A stretch of DNA of 64,000 nucleotides from Pegea sp. RAD2-039. Its lineage: Eukaryota; Chordata; Thaliacea; Salpida; Salpidae. Below, piece after piece: positions 1-10,406 of this stretch. Position 1 is the first letter of the stretch. Each line of letters opens with the position of its first letter. A model generated the notes under the pieces. That model did not search any database. It was given only the letters and a program-made list of their open reading frames with translations, and was not told the origin of the DNA. Made by a program: the position numbers and the translations under genes. The stretch spans positions 62,001-126,000 of the forward strand of contig JAQGEQ010000036.1 of assembly GCA_034620365.1 (NCBI GenBank). The letters are read 5' to 3'.

Positions 1-1284
1 TATACTCATTCACGATTACTATAAAAAATAGTGACCATATAACTTCACTTGATTAAAAAATTATTTCAACTTTTTGTTTTAACTTAACAGAATAACTTCA
101 AAAATAATAAATTTGAATAAAATCTACCATTCTTCATTTAAAAATGAACTTAAAAAAGTATATAAAGTATATTATATATATATTAACTTTTTCCTTTGTT
201 TTTTAATGTACTATAGTGATACCTAATATCATGAAAAAGCTTTAAAATGAATGAGTACATTTTTTGTAAAATTTGTTTTAATTATCAGGATAAACATTTA
301 TGCCTTATTTTAAATAAAGCTGATATATTTTGTTATTTAATTATTTCAATAAGTTTTTTTAATATTAAACTAACCCTTTTTATATTTTTGGATAAGTAGT
401 TTGGCAACATGGCTCACTAAATTTGCAAATTTGACTAGCGTGGTCGGATTCTGCCTTCTAAATGTCTAGTCATTCATGTAGGCCATAGTTGGTTTTATAA
501 TAAAGTAATATTAATTAGTTTAATTTAATATTTTAAATGAATCTTTCTTATCTGTAATAGTTTAAATTTTTTTTCCTTTTTTAAGTTTGTAATATTTTAA
601 ACCTAGTTAAAAAGTTTTTTTTCATACATATATATAAAATCAGTTATATTAGTGTTTTTGGGCACTAACTTATATTTAACTTTTTGTATGCCTTAGCTTA
701 TAATATTGATTTTATTGATAGTTTAATTTATATTTTATATGATTTCATATTCTTGACAAGTTTTCTTTTGCTTATTCTGAGATTATTTTGTTGATTATTA
801 TTTTCTGTGCCAAAATATATGTTTTATGAAATCTATTTTATTCTTTCTTATCAAGCATATTAATTAAATGTTGTAATTTTTAACTTGGGAATTTATAAGT
901 AAATTAAATTTGGAATTGAAGGTCTTTGACAGTCTATTTAACTTTATTAATTTTATGTAACCTTTCTTAATATTTATTAGAGTGTATAAAACTAAATATT
1001 GTGATATATAAATTATACTTTATATAAATCATTAGTTTGTAATATTTTTAGTTTATCCAAATGTTTTGTATATTTCAAATTTATAAAGATTTTTATGCTA
1101 ATAAATTTTATATTATATTTGTTTTTTTATGATTTGAGTGTAGTTTTTATAAATTTATCTCATTCTTACATAATTATTTTATTTATTTATATTAAGATTT
1201 ATATAAATTGTTAAATAACTAAATTAATTATATATTTTCTTCAGTCTTTAGTTTTACATAAAAGTAACCAAATTTCAACATACA
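1..1284. other. AT-rich flank upstream of SNU13
   Basis: No gene is supported here. Most of it is long A/T runs. A less AT-rich patch at about 395-495 stands out from its surroundings, but it has no usable reading frame and no recognised RNA boxes; it could be an untranslated exon or the tail of a gene lying further left. A T-rich stretch ending in AG at 1243-1244 is a good 3' splice site about 40 bases before the SNU13 start, so the SNU13 5' leader may be spliced. Confidence 0.5.
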
Positions 1285-1668
1285 ATGGCTGATGGAAGCA
1301 ACCCAAAAGCTTATCCTTTGGCTGGACCTGAATTGGCAAAAGAAATTTATGCATTAACTGGACAAGCTGAAAACAGTAAGCAAGTGAAGAAAGGTGCAAA
1401 TGAGTCCACTAAGACTTTGAATCGTGGCCTTTCTAAGTTGATCATACTTGCTGCTGATACTGAACCATTAGAGATTTTGTTGCATCTCCCACTGCTCTGT
1501 GAAGATAAGAATGTTCCTTATGTTTTTGTCCCATCTAGAGAAGCTCTTGGCCGTGCTTGTAATGTTTCAAGACCAGTTGTTGCCTGTTCGTTGATACATA
1601 AAGATGGATCACAACTTACTTCTAAGCTGGATGATGTTTGTCACCAAATTGAGAAGCTTTTGATCTAA
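1285..1668 (+). CDS. SNU13: SNU13 / NHP2L1 (15.5K) RNA-binding protein
   Basis: Complete single-exon gene for a 127-residue protein of the L7Ae/Nhp2 family, close to the 128 residues of human SNU13. The family binds kink-turn RNA: in U4 snRNA of the U4/U6.U5 tri-snRNP and in box C/D snoRNPs, so it acts in the nucleus and nucleolus. Diagnostic blocks are clear: KGANE at about residues 37-41 followed by TKTLNRG, then [20 protein letters not shown] and a [15 protein letters not shown] block that forms the RNA-binding face. The start is the first ATG of the conserved N-terminus (NPKAYPLA follows within six residues). PSMA2 follows on the same strand 409 bases after the stop. Identification is by family motifs and is very secure. 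Confidence 0.97.
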   Translation: MADGSNPKAYPLAGPELAKEIYALTGQAENSKQVKKGANESTKTLNRGLSKLIILAADTEPLEILLHLPLLCEDKNVPYVFVPSREALGRACNVSRPVVACSLIHKDGSQLTSKLDDVCHQIEKLLI

Positions 1669-1891
1669 AGAAGTCATCATAGTTTGACTTATACTGCCTG
1701 GAGGACCAGCTCTTTTATTATAGACAATTTTATTTAGAAATAGTCAAATTATCGTGTTAATTTTTTGCTAAATTATAACTCTGGTTGGTATTTTAGTTGA
1801 ACTTCCTGATACATTATTAGTTTATGTATCATTTGAACAATATCTAATGATTTGGTTTAATTCTCAACATATTTTGACTTGAAATAATATA

Positions 1892-1897
1892 AATAAA
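1892..1897 (+). terminator. Polyadenylation signal, SNU13
   Basis: A canonical AATAAA lies about 225 bases after the SNU13 stop and about 180 bases before the PSMA2 start, with T-rich sequence after it. It is the best candidate 3' end for SNU13. Confidence 0.55.
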
Positions 1898-2077
1898 AAT
1901 GTTTATAAATTAGTCCTTGTCTGATGTATTTTGTTTTCAGGTATGAGTTTTTCTAAGCTTTGATAAATGAGAGTGTTGACTAGATTTTTTTATTTATTTT
2001 GTCTTTTAATACTTAACTTTAAATCATTTTGTTGATGTTATATTTTTAATTTTTATGACCATCTGTAGGAGTGAAAG

Positions 2078-4186
2078 ATGAGTGAAAGATATAGTTTCTC
2101 TCTGACTACTTTCAGGTACATAATATATCAGTAACCACATTATTCTTTAATGAATTATAAACCACATATGTGATATAAATAAGAATTTGATAAATTGTTA
2201 TATATAATTTATGCTTTCTTTCTATGTTTATATTTTTTGTAATTTTTAATTGGGTCATGCCTTTGTTGTGTTTCAATTTTTTACATTAATTATATTAAAT
2301 TATATCTGATATTTAAGACTTCTCTATAGTTGGTGTGCTTTCTTTCCTCTAAGAGTTGTATGACTTGTTTTCTACAGTAATGTGCTAAATACTTGTATAT
2401 AGAATTATACCTATTATAAATATATAACTTTAAATCATTACTAAAAGGTATTAATCATAAAACTTATTACAAGTATCTTATTTTTAAATTTATTTGCATT
2501 TCTTATCTATTTTAATATAAAGTTATTTTTAGCCCAAGTGGCAAGTTAGTTCAGATTGAATATGCCCTTAATGCTGTCACTTCTGGGGCTCCTTCTGTTG
2601 GCATCAAAGCAAACAATGGAGTAGTGATTGCTGCAGAAAAGAAACAAAAGTCAATTCTTTATGATGAAGATAGTATACATAAAGTAGAGCAGATCACTTC
2701 TAATATTGGAATAATATACAGTGGCATGGGCCCTGACTACAGGTACTGTTCAGTTGTTATTGTTATTTGTCAAATCAAATTCTCTTTATAGTAACTTAAT
2801 ATTTCAAACTCTTCAAACAATCTCTTTTCTTTTATTATTTGAAGGTAGTTTTTGTTAAATGCTATTTATTAATATGACAGACATCTGAAAGCCTACAATT
2901 TTCATATTTCTTTATTTTCTTTCATCTCAGAGTTCTTGTGGCCCGGGCAAGAAAAATTGCTCAAATGTATTATCGTCGATATCAAGAAACTATTCCAACT
3001 ATCATGTTAGTTCAACAAGTTGCTAATGTCATGCAAGAGTATACACAATCTGGGTAAATATAACTCATTTATACAAAATATATAGTTAAAGAACTGACTG
3101 ATGTAGACAGCTAGCTTTGATTAGCTGCTTATCAAATACTGATTACAAGCTTTACTATCATTTATTTGTTTTGTATTTTTCAGTGGCGTCCGTCCTTTTG
3201 GTGTTTCTCTTCTCATATGTGGTTATGATGGTGGAATTCCTTATTTGTTTCAATGTGATCCTTCTGTGAGTTTCTCGTTTTATTTGTAAAAATGTAAATA
3301 ATTACGTTTTATTTGTCAGGGTGCATATTTTGCATGGAAGGCAACTGCTTTGGGCAAAAATCATCTTAATGGAAAGACTTTCTTGGAAAAAAGGTGAGAT
3401 TTACTTTCTCTATTTCAAACCTATCACTAGAAAGTTACTTGCATTGTAATTTAATTTTTTTTATTGAACTTGTTGTAAGCTTATTCAAATCTTTCAGATA
3501 TTCTGACGATTTGGAACTTGAAGATGCCGTACATACAGCAATTTTAACTTTGAAGGTGATCACAACATTTCTTGATTTTTGCAATCACTACATGATGTTT
3601 ACATATCCAATCTTATTTTTCACAAAATGTTTGCTTACAGAGGAACATTATTAAGATCCTCTATAAAAGATCAACTAATCTCCCCCTAAACTGTTCGGAG
3701 TTTTCTCTAAACTTTCTGTAAATTACAATTCTTCTGATACAGTTCTGAAACCGATATTTCTGAAGGTGCTGTTTGTTAAACAACTTGCCACTTTGAAATC
3801 TTAATCTCACTTCTTTAAAACTTCTTTTGTTTGCTTAATGTTCTAGAAAATGATAAAATAGCCAATCAAATCATCTTACAAACTTATCATTTACGGTGCT
3901 TTCTCTATGTAATCACCTGATTAGGTTTGTTCAAATCTTTTTGCACATAAGAAAGTCCTCAGCTCGCGCTTCTAAACTGACTTTTTAATGAACAAATTAG
4001 ATAACAACCTCAATGCTCGTTGATTGCTTCTATTTCCACTTCTATTTTCTATTAATCTTGTTCATTCAGGAGTCTTTTGAGGGTGTAATGGATGGAAACA
4101 ACATTGAAATCGGAATTGCTGATACTAAAGGTTTTCGAAGACTAACTCCCGACGAAGTGAAGGATTATTTAGCATCTATCGCTTAA
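2078..4186 (+). CDS. PSMA2: Proteasome subunit alpha type-2
   Basis: Seven-exon gene for a 233-residue 20S proteasome alpha-2 subunit (human 234), part of the outer heptameric alpha rings that gate the proteolytic chamber. Exons: 2078-2115, 2533-2742, 2931-3053, 3184-3265, 3320-3393, 3498-3555, 4070-4186. All introns are GT-AG and the reading phase is kept at every junction. The N-terminus carries the alpha-subunit signature [20 protein letters not shown], followed by [11 protein letters not shown] and [15 protein letters not shown] near the middle, and it ends with [16 protein letters not shown], almost as in vertebrates. Alpha subunits are non-catalytic, so no N-terminal threonine is expected. 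The longest intron (3556-4069) holds no other gene. A T-rich AG acceptor sits only nine bases before the start codon. Confidence 0.97.
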
Positions 4187-4319
4187 TTGTCGCGATTTAT
4201 CTTTTTCATTTCCTAAATATAGATCCCAAGATAGAAAGGGACTTTTGCTCGATTTATATTATTCTTTTAGAAATGTTTTTTGTTAGTGATTGATCTTATT
4301 TGTTATTTTTTATGTAAAC

Positions 4320-4325
4320 AATAAA
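4320..4325 (+). terminator. Polyadenylation signal, PSMA2
   Basis: AATAAA 134 bases after the PSMA2 stop, followed by a T-rich tract. Consistent with a short 3' UTR. Confidence 0.6.
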
Positions 4326-5433
4326 TTTAAAGATGTTTAGTTATAACTTTTCTCTTCCAAGCCCAGTTGTGTGAAGTCCTAGGTATCTATTTGTTAAAGA
4401 TGGATAAAAACTACAATTTTCTCTGCTGATTTTGAATTCTTGTTCATTTTGAGTTAGTTATTTTTGTGATTAAATTTATTTCTAATACAGCACTTGTGAT
4501 ATTAATGAAATATGGTGATTTTCTTAAATCTTCAAACTACCGACTCACATATCAGAATCACATCCTCATTCAACTCACTGATTAGTTTAAATTAGCACAA
4601 AATCCCTTTTATGAAGTACAAAATGAAGTTTTAATTTTGACCTTTGCATACGACAAGTTTATTGTTTGTAGTTCTTGTGCGTTGTAGTTTAGGATGTTGA
4701 AAGCTTGTTTACTTCGGATAACATGCGAATTTGCTTAACCTACTTTAGTGTTAGTTGGCCATTTCTTACATTTGAAAAGTTTGCTGTAGTAGAAATTACT
4801 GTATAAAAGATAATTGTTGATAAATGAAAACTTAGTTCATGTTCTAAGATATTGTATAAAGTTCTTTGATAGTTTGAGACAGCTTCAACCTATTAAGATA
4901 AACAAACATTTTTTTAATTACTAGAAAGTGTGATGTTTATGAACACATATAACTTCAATTAAACTGATCATATTGTGTCTAGATTAAATTCATAACTACA
5001 TTTATCTTCAAAAGTACTTAGTTTCAAAAGATGAGTTATCAGTATATCTGGGTTATTGTACGGCCCTAGTTAGATTAATTTTTAACTGATACAGCCTGAT
5101 GAAGACATTTGCTTTTTAATGGTCAAATTAGAGATTATATGTGAAAGAAAGCAATGTATTTAGTTTGATTTTTGTCAAAAAACCAAATTGTTCATGTTGT
5201 CATGGTGCACGGCTCAATAATAGTTTAATTATAATTAAAAACAAACTAATTGTACATAACTGATTTTTTATTATTTGATTATTTAAAAATAGTCTTTTGT
5301 CACTTTGTAAAACATTACATTTAAAACTGTAAAATAATAATAAAACGACAAATTTTTCTCAAAGATATCACAGCTTCTTTTAAGTAAGAAAATCGACTAA
5401 TCTTAGATCTTTGAATGAAGGAGAAAATTAAGC
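4326..5433. other. Intergenic, no feature seen
   Basis: AT-rich sequence with frequent stops in all frames. I see no coding block, repeat or RNA gene. A T-rich acceptor-like AG at 5405-5406 lies 28 bases before the start of the next gene model. Confidence 0.5.
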
Positions 5434-6467
5434 ATGCCTGCAAAACTGAAGTTTGGTAATTTATAAGCTACTTAAAAACATTTAAAGATTCAGAAAATAT
5501 TTTCTATATAAGTTGTTATAAATTATATAAGTACAAAATAAATATTTCAATCAGTTGATGCAATTAAAAAGTTGTTTGAAAAGAATAAATAATATATATA
5601 ACAGGCTAAAATATAAATATCAAACCAAAGTTATTTTTAGTAAAGCCAGATTTTAAACAAAAGTCATTAGGATTAAGGAGAAGCATTAGAGTAAAAACCA
5701 GGCCTATTAAAAGATCGAAAGGAGAAAGATTGATATATGAGTAAGTAACTTTTAGTTTCTATTTTTTAGATTTAATTTGAATTATTTTAGTCGTGAAGGT
5801 CATCTCAAAGCATTGAAACGAAAAAAAACCTCAAAAATAAGTTAGTTTTATTAATTAAAATTAAAGATCTACCAACTTACTACTTTTGTTTAAAAAAAAT
5901 CTTTAGTTTTACTGAATGATTCGAAAGTTACTCGCTTTAGAAGACGAGAAATGAATCGATATGTGGAAGATTTGATACTTTTCAAACTTACAAAAGCACG
6001 TTAGTTAAAGTTATCAGTTCTTGACTATCGACTTCACTATTAATTATTGAAAATAATCTTTGTTAATTTTAACACTTATTTATCAGGGTTGAATTCTAAA
6101 ATCAAACAAGCTATCAAGACAAAAAATAAAAATAAACGAAAAAAAACTTTAAAAACTCAAATGAAAAAAGTTCAAAGAAAAGGATGCGAAGTAAGCCGAA
6201 CGCTATTTAGCTTTACAGTAGAAGTAATTTTAGATTTATAAATGTATATTACTGAAGTGTATAAAAGAAGTTAAGAAAATGTCTTTTGTGTGAAAACTAC
6301 ATCTTTAAATGCAACAATTTTAACTAATTAACTGTATAATGTCTTTTAAATATTAAATATTTTGTTCTATATTTAACTTTATTACTGTTTTGAATAATTA
6401 TTATATTTTATTTTTATTTTAGACTAAACAGAAACACAAAAGAAAAAGCCAGGCTACAACTGTTTGA
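5434..6467 (+). CDS. Small very basic protein, six exons; possibly RPS19BP1/AROS-like
   Basis: A gene too finely split to appear as one open frame. Exons: 5434-5455, 5641-5740, 5791-5840, 5907-5999, 6087-6190, 6423-6467. Every intron is GT-AG and the phases (1, 2, 1, 1, 0) join into one 137-residue frame from ATG to TGA. The product is lysine/arginine rich throughout: an N-terminal basic stretch, then a central FRRREMNRYVEDLILF segment (about residues 74-89) that should be helical, then a polybasic tail of nuclear-localisation type. Length, composition and the FRRRE core with its spaced hydrophobic residues recall RPS19BP1/AROS, a 40S-assembly protein with an YRKRE core, but the similarity is short. 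The gene model is fairly secure; the family name is a guess. Another small nucleolar or ribosome-assembly protein would fit as well. Confidence 0.68.
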
Positions 6468-7749
6468 AAGTTTGCTTTTAAACAGCTTGATATGCTTTTG
6501 AACTCAAAACAAGCTCAAAAAGAAAATTATGCGAAATAACTTATTGTTTCGAATTAAAAACATGATAAAATAGACAAACAAAGTTAGACTGAAAGTTTAT
6601 CTATAACAACTACCTAATATCAGAAGTTGTTTCAAGACAATTAAACTTTTACAATATCAACTTTGATATAAAACAAATCAACAAAGTTAATTACAATTTT
6701 AAACTAATGGACCTAAAACTTTCTTGAGCCTGAGTTTTGTTCATTGTGTGACAATCAAGAGAAAAAACGTCGTCAAATCATATCTTAAAAAAACCTAAAA
6801 AATTTATTATAAAACTAGCAAATCAAGTTATATTATGCTCGTGGAAATGTCGCCTTATATCATCTGAACTTATTTCAGATCTTCTGGAATAGAAATCAAG
6901 AATAAATATGTTAGCTTAACATATAAGTTTCTTAAACTAGATAGTTTTTACTAATGTTAAATTTAAATTATTTACTTCATCCGCTAGATAGTGTTCTTAA
7001 AAAATTATAAAAAATCGAAGATATTTTGGTCTTTTGCTTTGTACTTTTTAAACAGTTGGGTAATAAATCAAACAAAACGTTTTTAACTATATGGTAATGA
7101 CTTTAGGTTATTAGTTATGCTTGACTTAATAACTTGGAAAAAGTTTAAGATATTTCTCTCCCCATAATCTTCATGACTTAAATACAAATTAAAGTAATCA
7201 CTTACATCAAATTTTTATCTAATATATTGCCAAACATATATTAATTAAAGTTAATGCATCTAAAATTACATTTTAAAGTAACCTTTAAAAAAACTTGGAT
7301 ATCTAATTTTTAAAAACTTACCACAAACCACTATTAATGAATTTTTTTATCATGTATTTTTTAAATTTTCTTTTAATTAAACTTTTTTTCTAAATTAGTA
7401 TTTTTTTAAATCTAAAAGTTTCTTTCAAATATAATATAGTCTTACAGCTAAAATGATTTGTTTTTCTGAGTAAAATCATGATAAACTTTGAAAAATATAT
7501 TCCTAGTTACGCAAACTCAGTAAAATATCAATAGAATTGAGAAATAACCCAATTATACTTTTATTTTATGCATTGTTAACTTTATTTTCTTTGAAATTTT
7601 AAATAGATGATAGTTTGGCGGTCATGCTTCATGCTTGAATGATTTTAAGAATTCTTCACGGTTGAAGATCATAAATTGAAAAAAAATATTTTTTGGATAT
7701 TGTGTGATTCAAGATTTTACAGAATAGAATAAGAAGAAACTTGTAGAAG
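6468..7749. other. Intergenic, no feature seen
   Basis: AT-rich and without a supported coding block or repeat. A T-rich AG acceptor at 7721-7722 lies 28 bases upstream of the next start codon and may mark a spliced 5' leader. Confidence 0.5.
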
Positions 7750-9568
7750 ATGCCACGAGTAAAACGAGTTGGTAAACGTCAGTTGTATCATATAATAGTT
7801 ATACTATTATTGATGATTTTAATGTGCTTGTTACTGTTTACAATAAACAGTTTTTCATCAGTCTTTAGTCACAGATTACCTTGCAAGTTAGTTGGAATTT
7901 TTTTTACAATATCTTTAAATTTCATCTTTATTTTTACCGTTCTATCTTTTATGTAAACACATTAGTTATAAATTTATATATCTGAATATGTTGAATAAAT
8001 AGAAATAATTTAATAATTTGGTAAGAATATTTGTTAAACCAAGCACTGTTTTAGCAAGTTTATGTTTTAGATAATAATTCTAGAACTTTTTTAGTTATTA
8101 TTTCGTCGTTTCTTTAAACCATTTTGAAAGAAATTATTTATAAACTCTTTTTTTAATAGAAAGCCAAGATCTGAAGACGAACTAGTGATAAGAAAAGCTT
8201 ACAAAGAAGGAAAAGATTATTTTAAACCTTTAAGAATTGATAATAGATATCTAGAAGAACCCTGGTATATCAAGAAGCCATTTTGTGTCAAATCTAGCTG
8301 TACTAATAATGTAGATTTCAACAAAACACTTAAAAGTAAAATTTATATTCTTTGAAATTGAGTCTTCATTTTAAAGATTTAAATTTAAAATTTGTCATTC
8401 TCCTTAAATAGTTAACATCAAAATCGTTTGACAAAATCGATTGTTGGTTTTTACTATGAGTTTTTGTTCTTGTAATCACAGTGATTTTTAAAAATTATTT
8501 ATATGATGATAGTTCAAACAAATAGTAAAATGAAAACTTATATATTTTGAGCTCTTTTGACAATCATTTCGAAAAAAGGTGAAAACTATGAGAGCATTTA
8601 TGAATAAATTTGATTCTGTAGTTCGATTGTGAGAATATTTTTAAATAACTTTTCCTAATTTTTGCTTCAAAACTCTTTTATCAGATGCACAATGGACAAT
8701 GGTTCAGTTTGTTAAATCTTCCGCTCATTCATTCTACAGAAGAGAGATGTTACGAAGATCATGGGGATCTCTTAGATATGTTGAAGGAGTTCGGTTTGAG
8801 ACTCTTTTTATTGTCGGTTGGAGTAACTCTTCAAACACAGCTCGAAAATTGATTGAAGAAAATAAGATTTATGGAGACATCCTTCAATACGATGGACCTG
8901 ACGATTACAAGTGAGAAAAATGGTTTCTACTTTATTTCTTAGAAACAAATGTATAAAAAGTAACTTGGCAACATTATAAACTCAGACATATTGCACTTAA
9001 AACACTTTCTGGAATGGAATGGGCTGCCAACAATTTACCCCGAAAATGGCTTTATTCATCAATGGATGATGACTTCATGATTCATGTGATCAAAGCGCGC
9101 GATGCGATTGATGATTCGTGGAAACAATCGATTGATGGAAACTGGGGGGAATTCCCTATTCTTTGTATGTTCCGAAGAGGAGAAGGAGAAGAACCAGTTC
9201 GGGAGGTGAATGGACTGTATAAGAAGTGGTACATCAATGAATCTATCTTCAAATGGCATGTTTTTCCCATCTATTGCCACGGAGGGATGTACTCTGCATC
9301 TGTTCAAGTTGTTTCTGATCTTTTTGAGATCTCAAGAGTTTTCAAAGATCTTTATTTGGATGATGTCTGGATTACAGGTATCTTACGACAAAAACTTGGA
9401 ATGCCAGATGATATGGTGCTGGAACCAGATCAAGATGTCGCTGTTCATTTCACTGGCTATATTGGAAAAGAAAAAGATGGAGTCACTGAATATGTGAAGC
9501 AGTGGGAGAAGCAACTGATCTTGTTCAACACAAAGAACAAAACTATTTGTCAATGTTACAAAACATGA
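7750..9568 (+). CDS. GT31-family beta-1,3-glycosyltransferase (B3GALT-like)
   Basis: Four-exon gene (7750-7886, 8160-8335, 8685-8910, 8986-9568; GT-AG, phases kept) for a 373-residue type II Golgi enzyme that moves galactose or N-acetylglucosamine from a UDP-sugar to a beta-1,3 linkage. Residues ~13-35 form one membrane anchor after a short basic cytosolic tail. The stem (about 45-105) has paired cysteines. The catalytic part begins with the family block FVKSSAHSFYRREMLRRSWG, then MDDDF with the metal-binding DxD at about 207-209, FPIYCHGGMYSAS near 274-286, and a DDVW acidic block near 305-308. GT31 enzymes usually read YCSGGGY and EDV at the last two sites, so the donor or acceptor pocket differs a little. 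Donor and acceptor cannot be decided from sequence. A signal AATAAA at 10014-10019 could end the transcript. Confidence 0.9.
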
Positions 9569-10406
9569 AATTTTTAAATTTCATTTCTTAGTAATCTTAC
9601 TTTCTGTCAAAGATTTCTGCTAAATCATTCAAACTTTTATAATTATATTAAGTTATTTTTCAAAATTGTTTGCTGAGAAACTGTTTTGATATATTTGAAG
9701 ATTTGTTGAAATATCTTTTTTATTTTGTACTTCTACATTTAAAAAGTTATTTCAGTAGGAAACATTTATTAATTTAGTTGTTTTAAGATATTAAATATAT
9801 CTTTAAATATAGCTTTAATGTTTTTAGTTTTAATTTTGTAAAAAAAGAAGATGACCTTACTCATGCATGACTTCAAGCTAAATTAATTTAAATTTTGACC
9901 TTATTCTATTTATAACTAAAATTAGAAATATAGTCGATCTCAAGCAAGATGCTGTTACTTTTAAATATTTCGAATTCTAAAATGTAATTATGGAAATATC
10001 ATGTTTTACATAAAATAAAATATGAAAAATCTTCAAAAAAATAAATGATTTATTATTTATTACTAGAATATTTATTAAGCAATGTTTAACTAAAATTTCT
10101 TATAATCTTTAATAAATTAAAACATGAATGAACCAAAGTGACTATAAATTTATTATCCTGTAAACTAAACGAATAAAAGAAAAGAATACTAGTTGACAGA
10201 GTAAAATATTAAGCTACTCAAAGCAAAATAAAGTAAAAATTAATGCTTTTAATCTTTCGAATTTTAAAAAACAATAGATATAAAACTGTACATGGTTGTT
10301 TTAAAACTATCCGGTAAGCAGCGTACTTCAGCAATTGTTAGAAATTTGATAGATTTAACTTATAAGATATAAACCACTATTTAGTGTAATAGTCAAAGTC
10401 ATAAAG
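9569..10406. other. 3' UTR and intergenic spacer
   Basis: AT-rich, no coding block. AATAAA at 10014-10019 may end the glycosyltransferase transcript. An acceptor-like AG at 10391-10392 precedes the ACE start by 14 bases. Confidence 0.45.

Noticed and set aside
6047-6241. A 64-codon frame beginning at an ATG in the basic-protein gene
   Set aside because: It reads through intron 4 and a splice donor; only 6087-6190 of it is coding in the in-phase six-exon model.
9059-9307. Minus-strand frames opposite the glycosyltransferase last exon
   Set aside because: They are shadows of a well-supported coding exon on the + strand.
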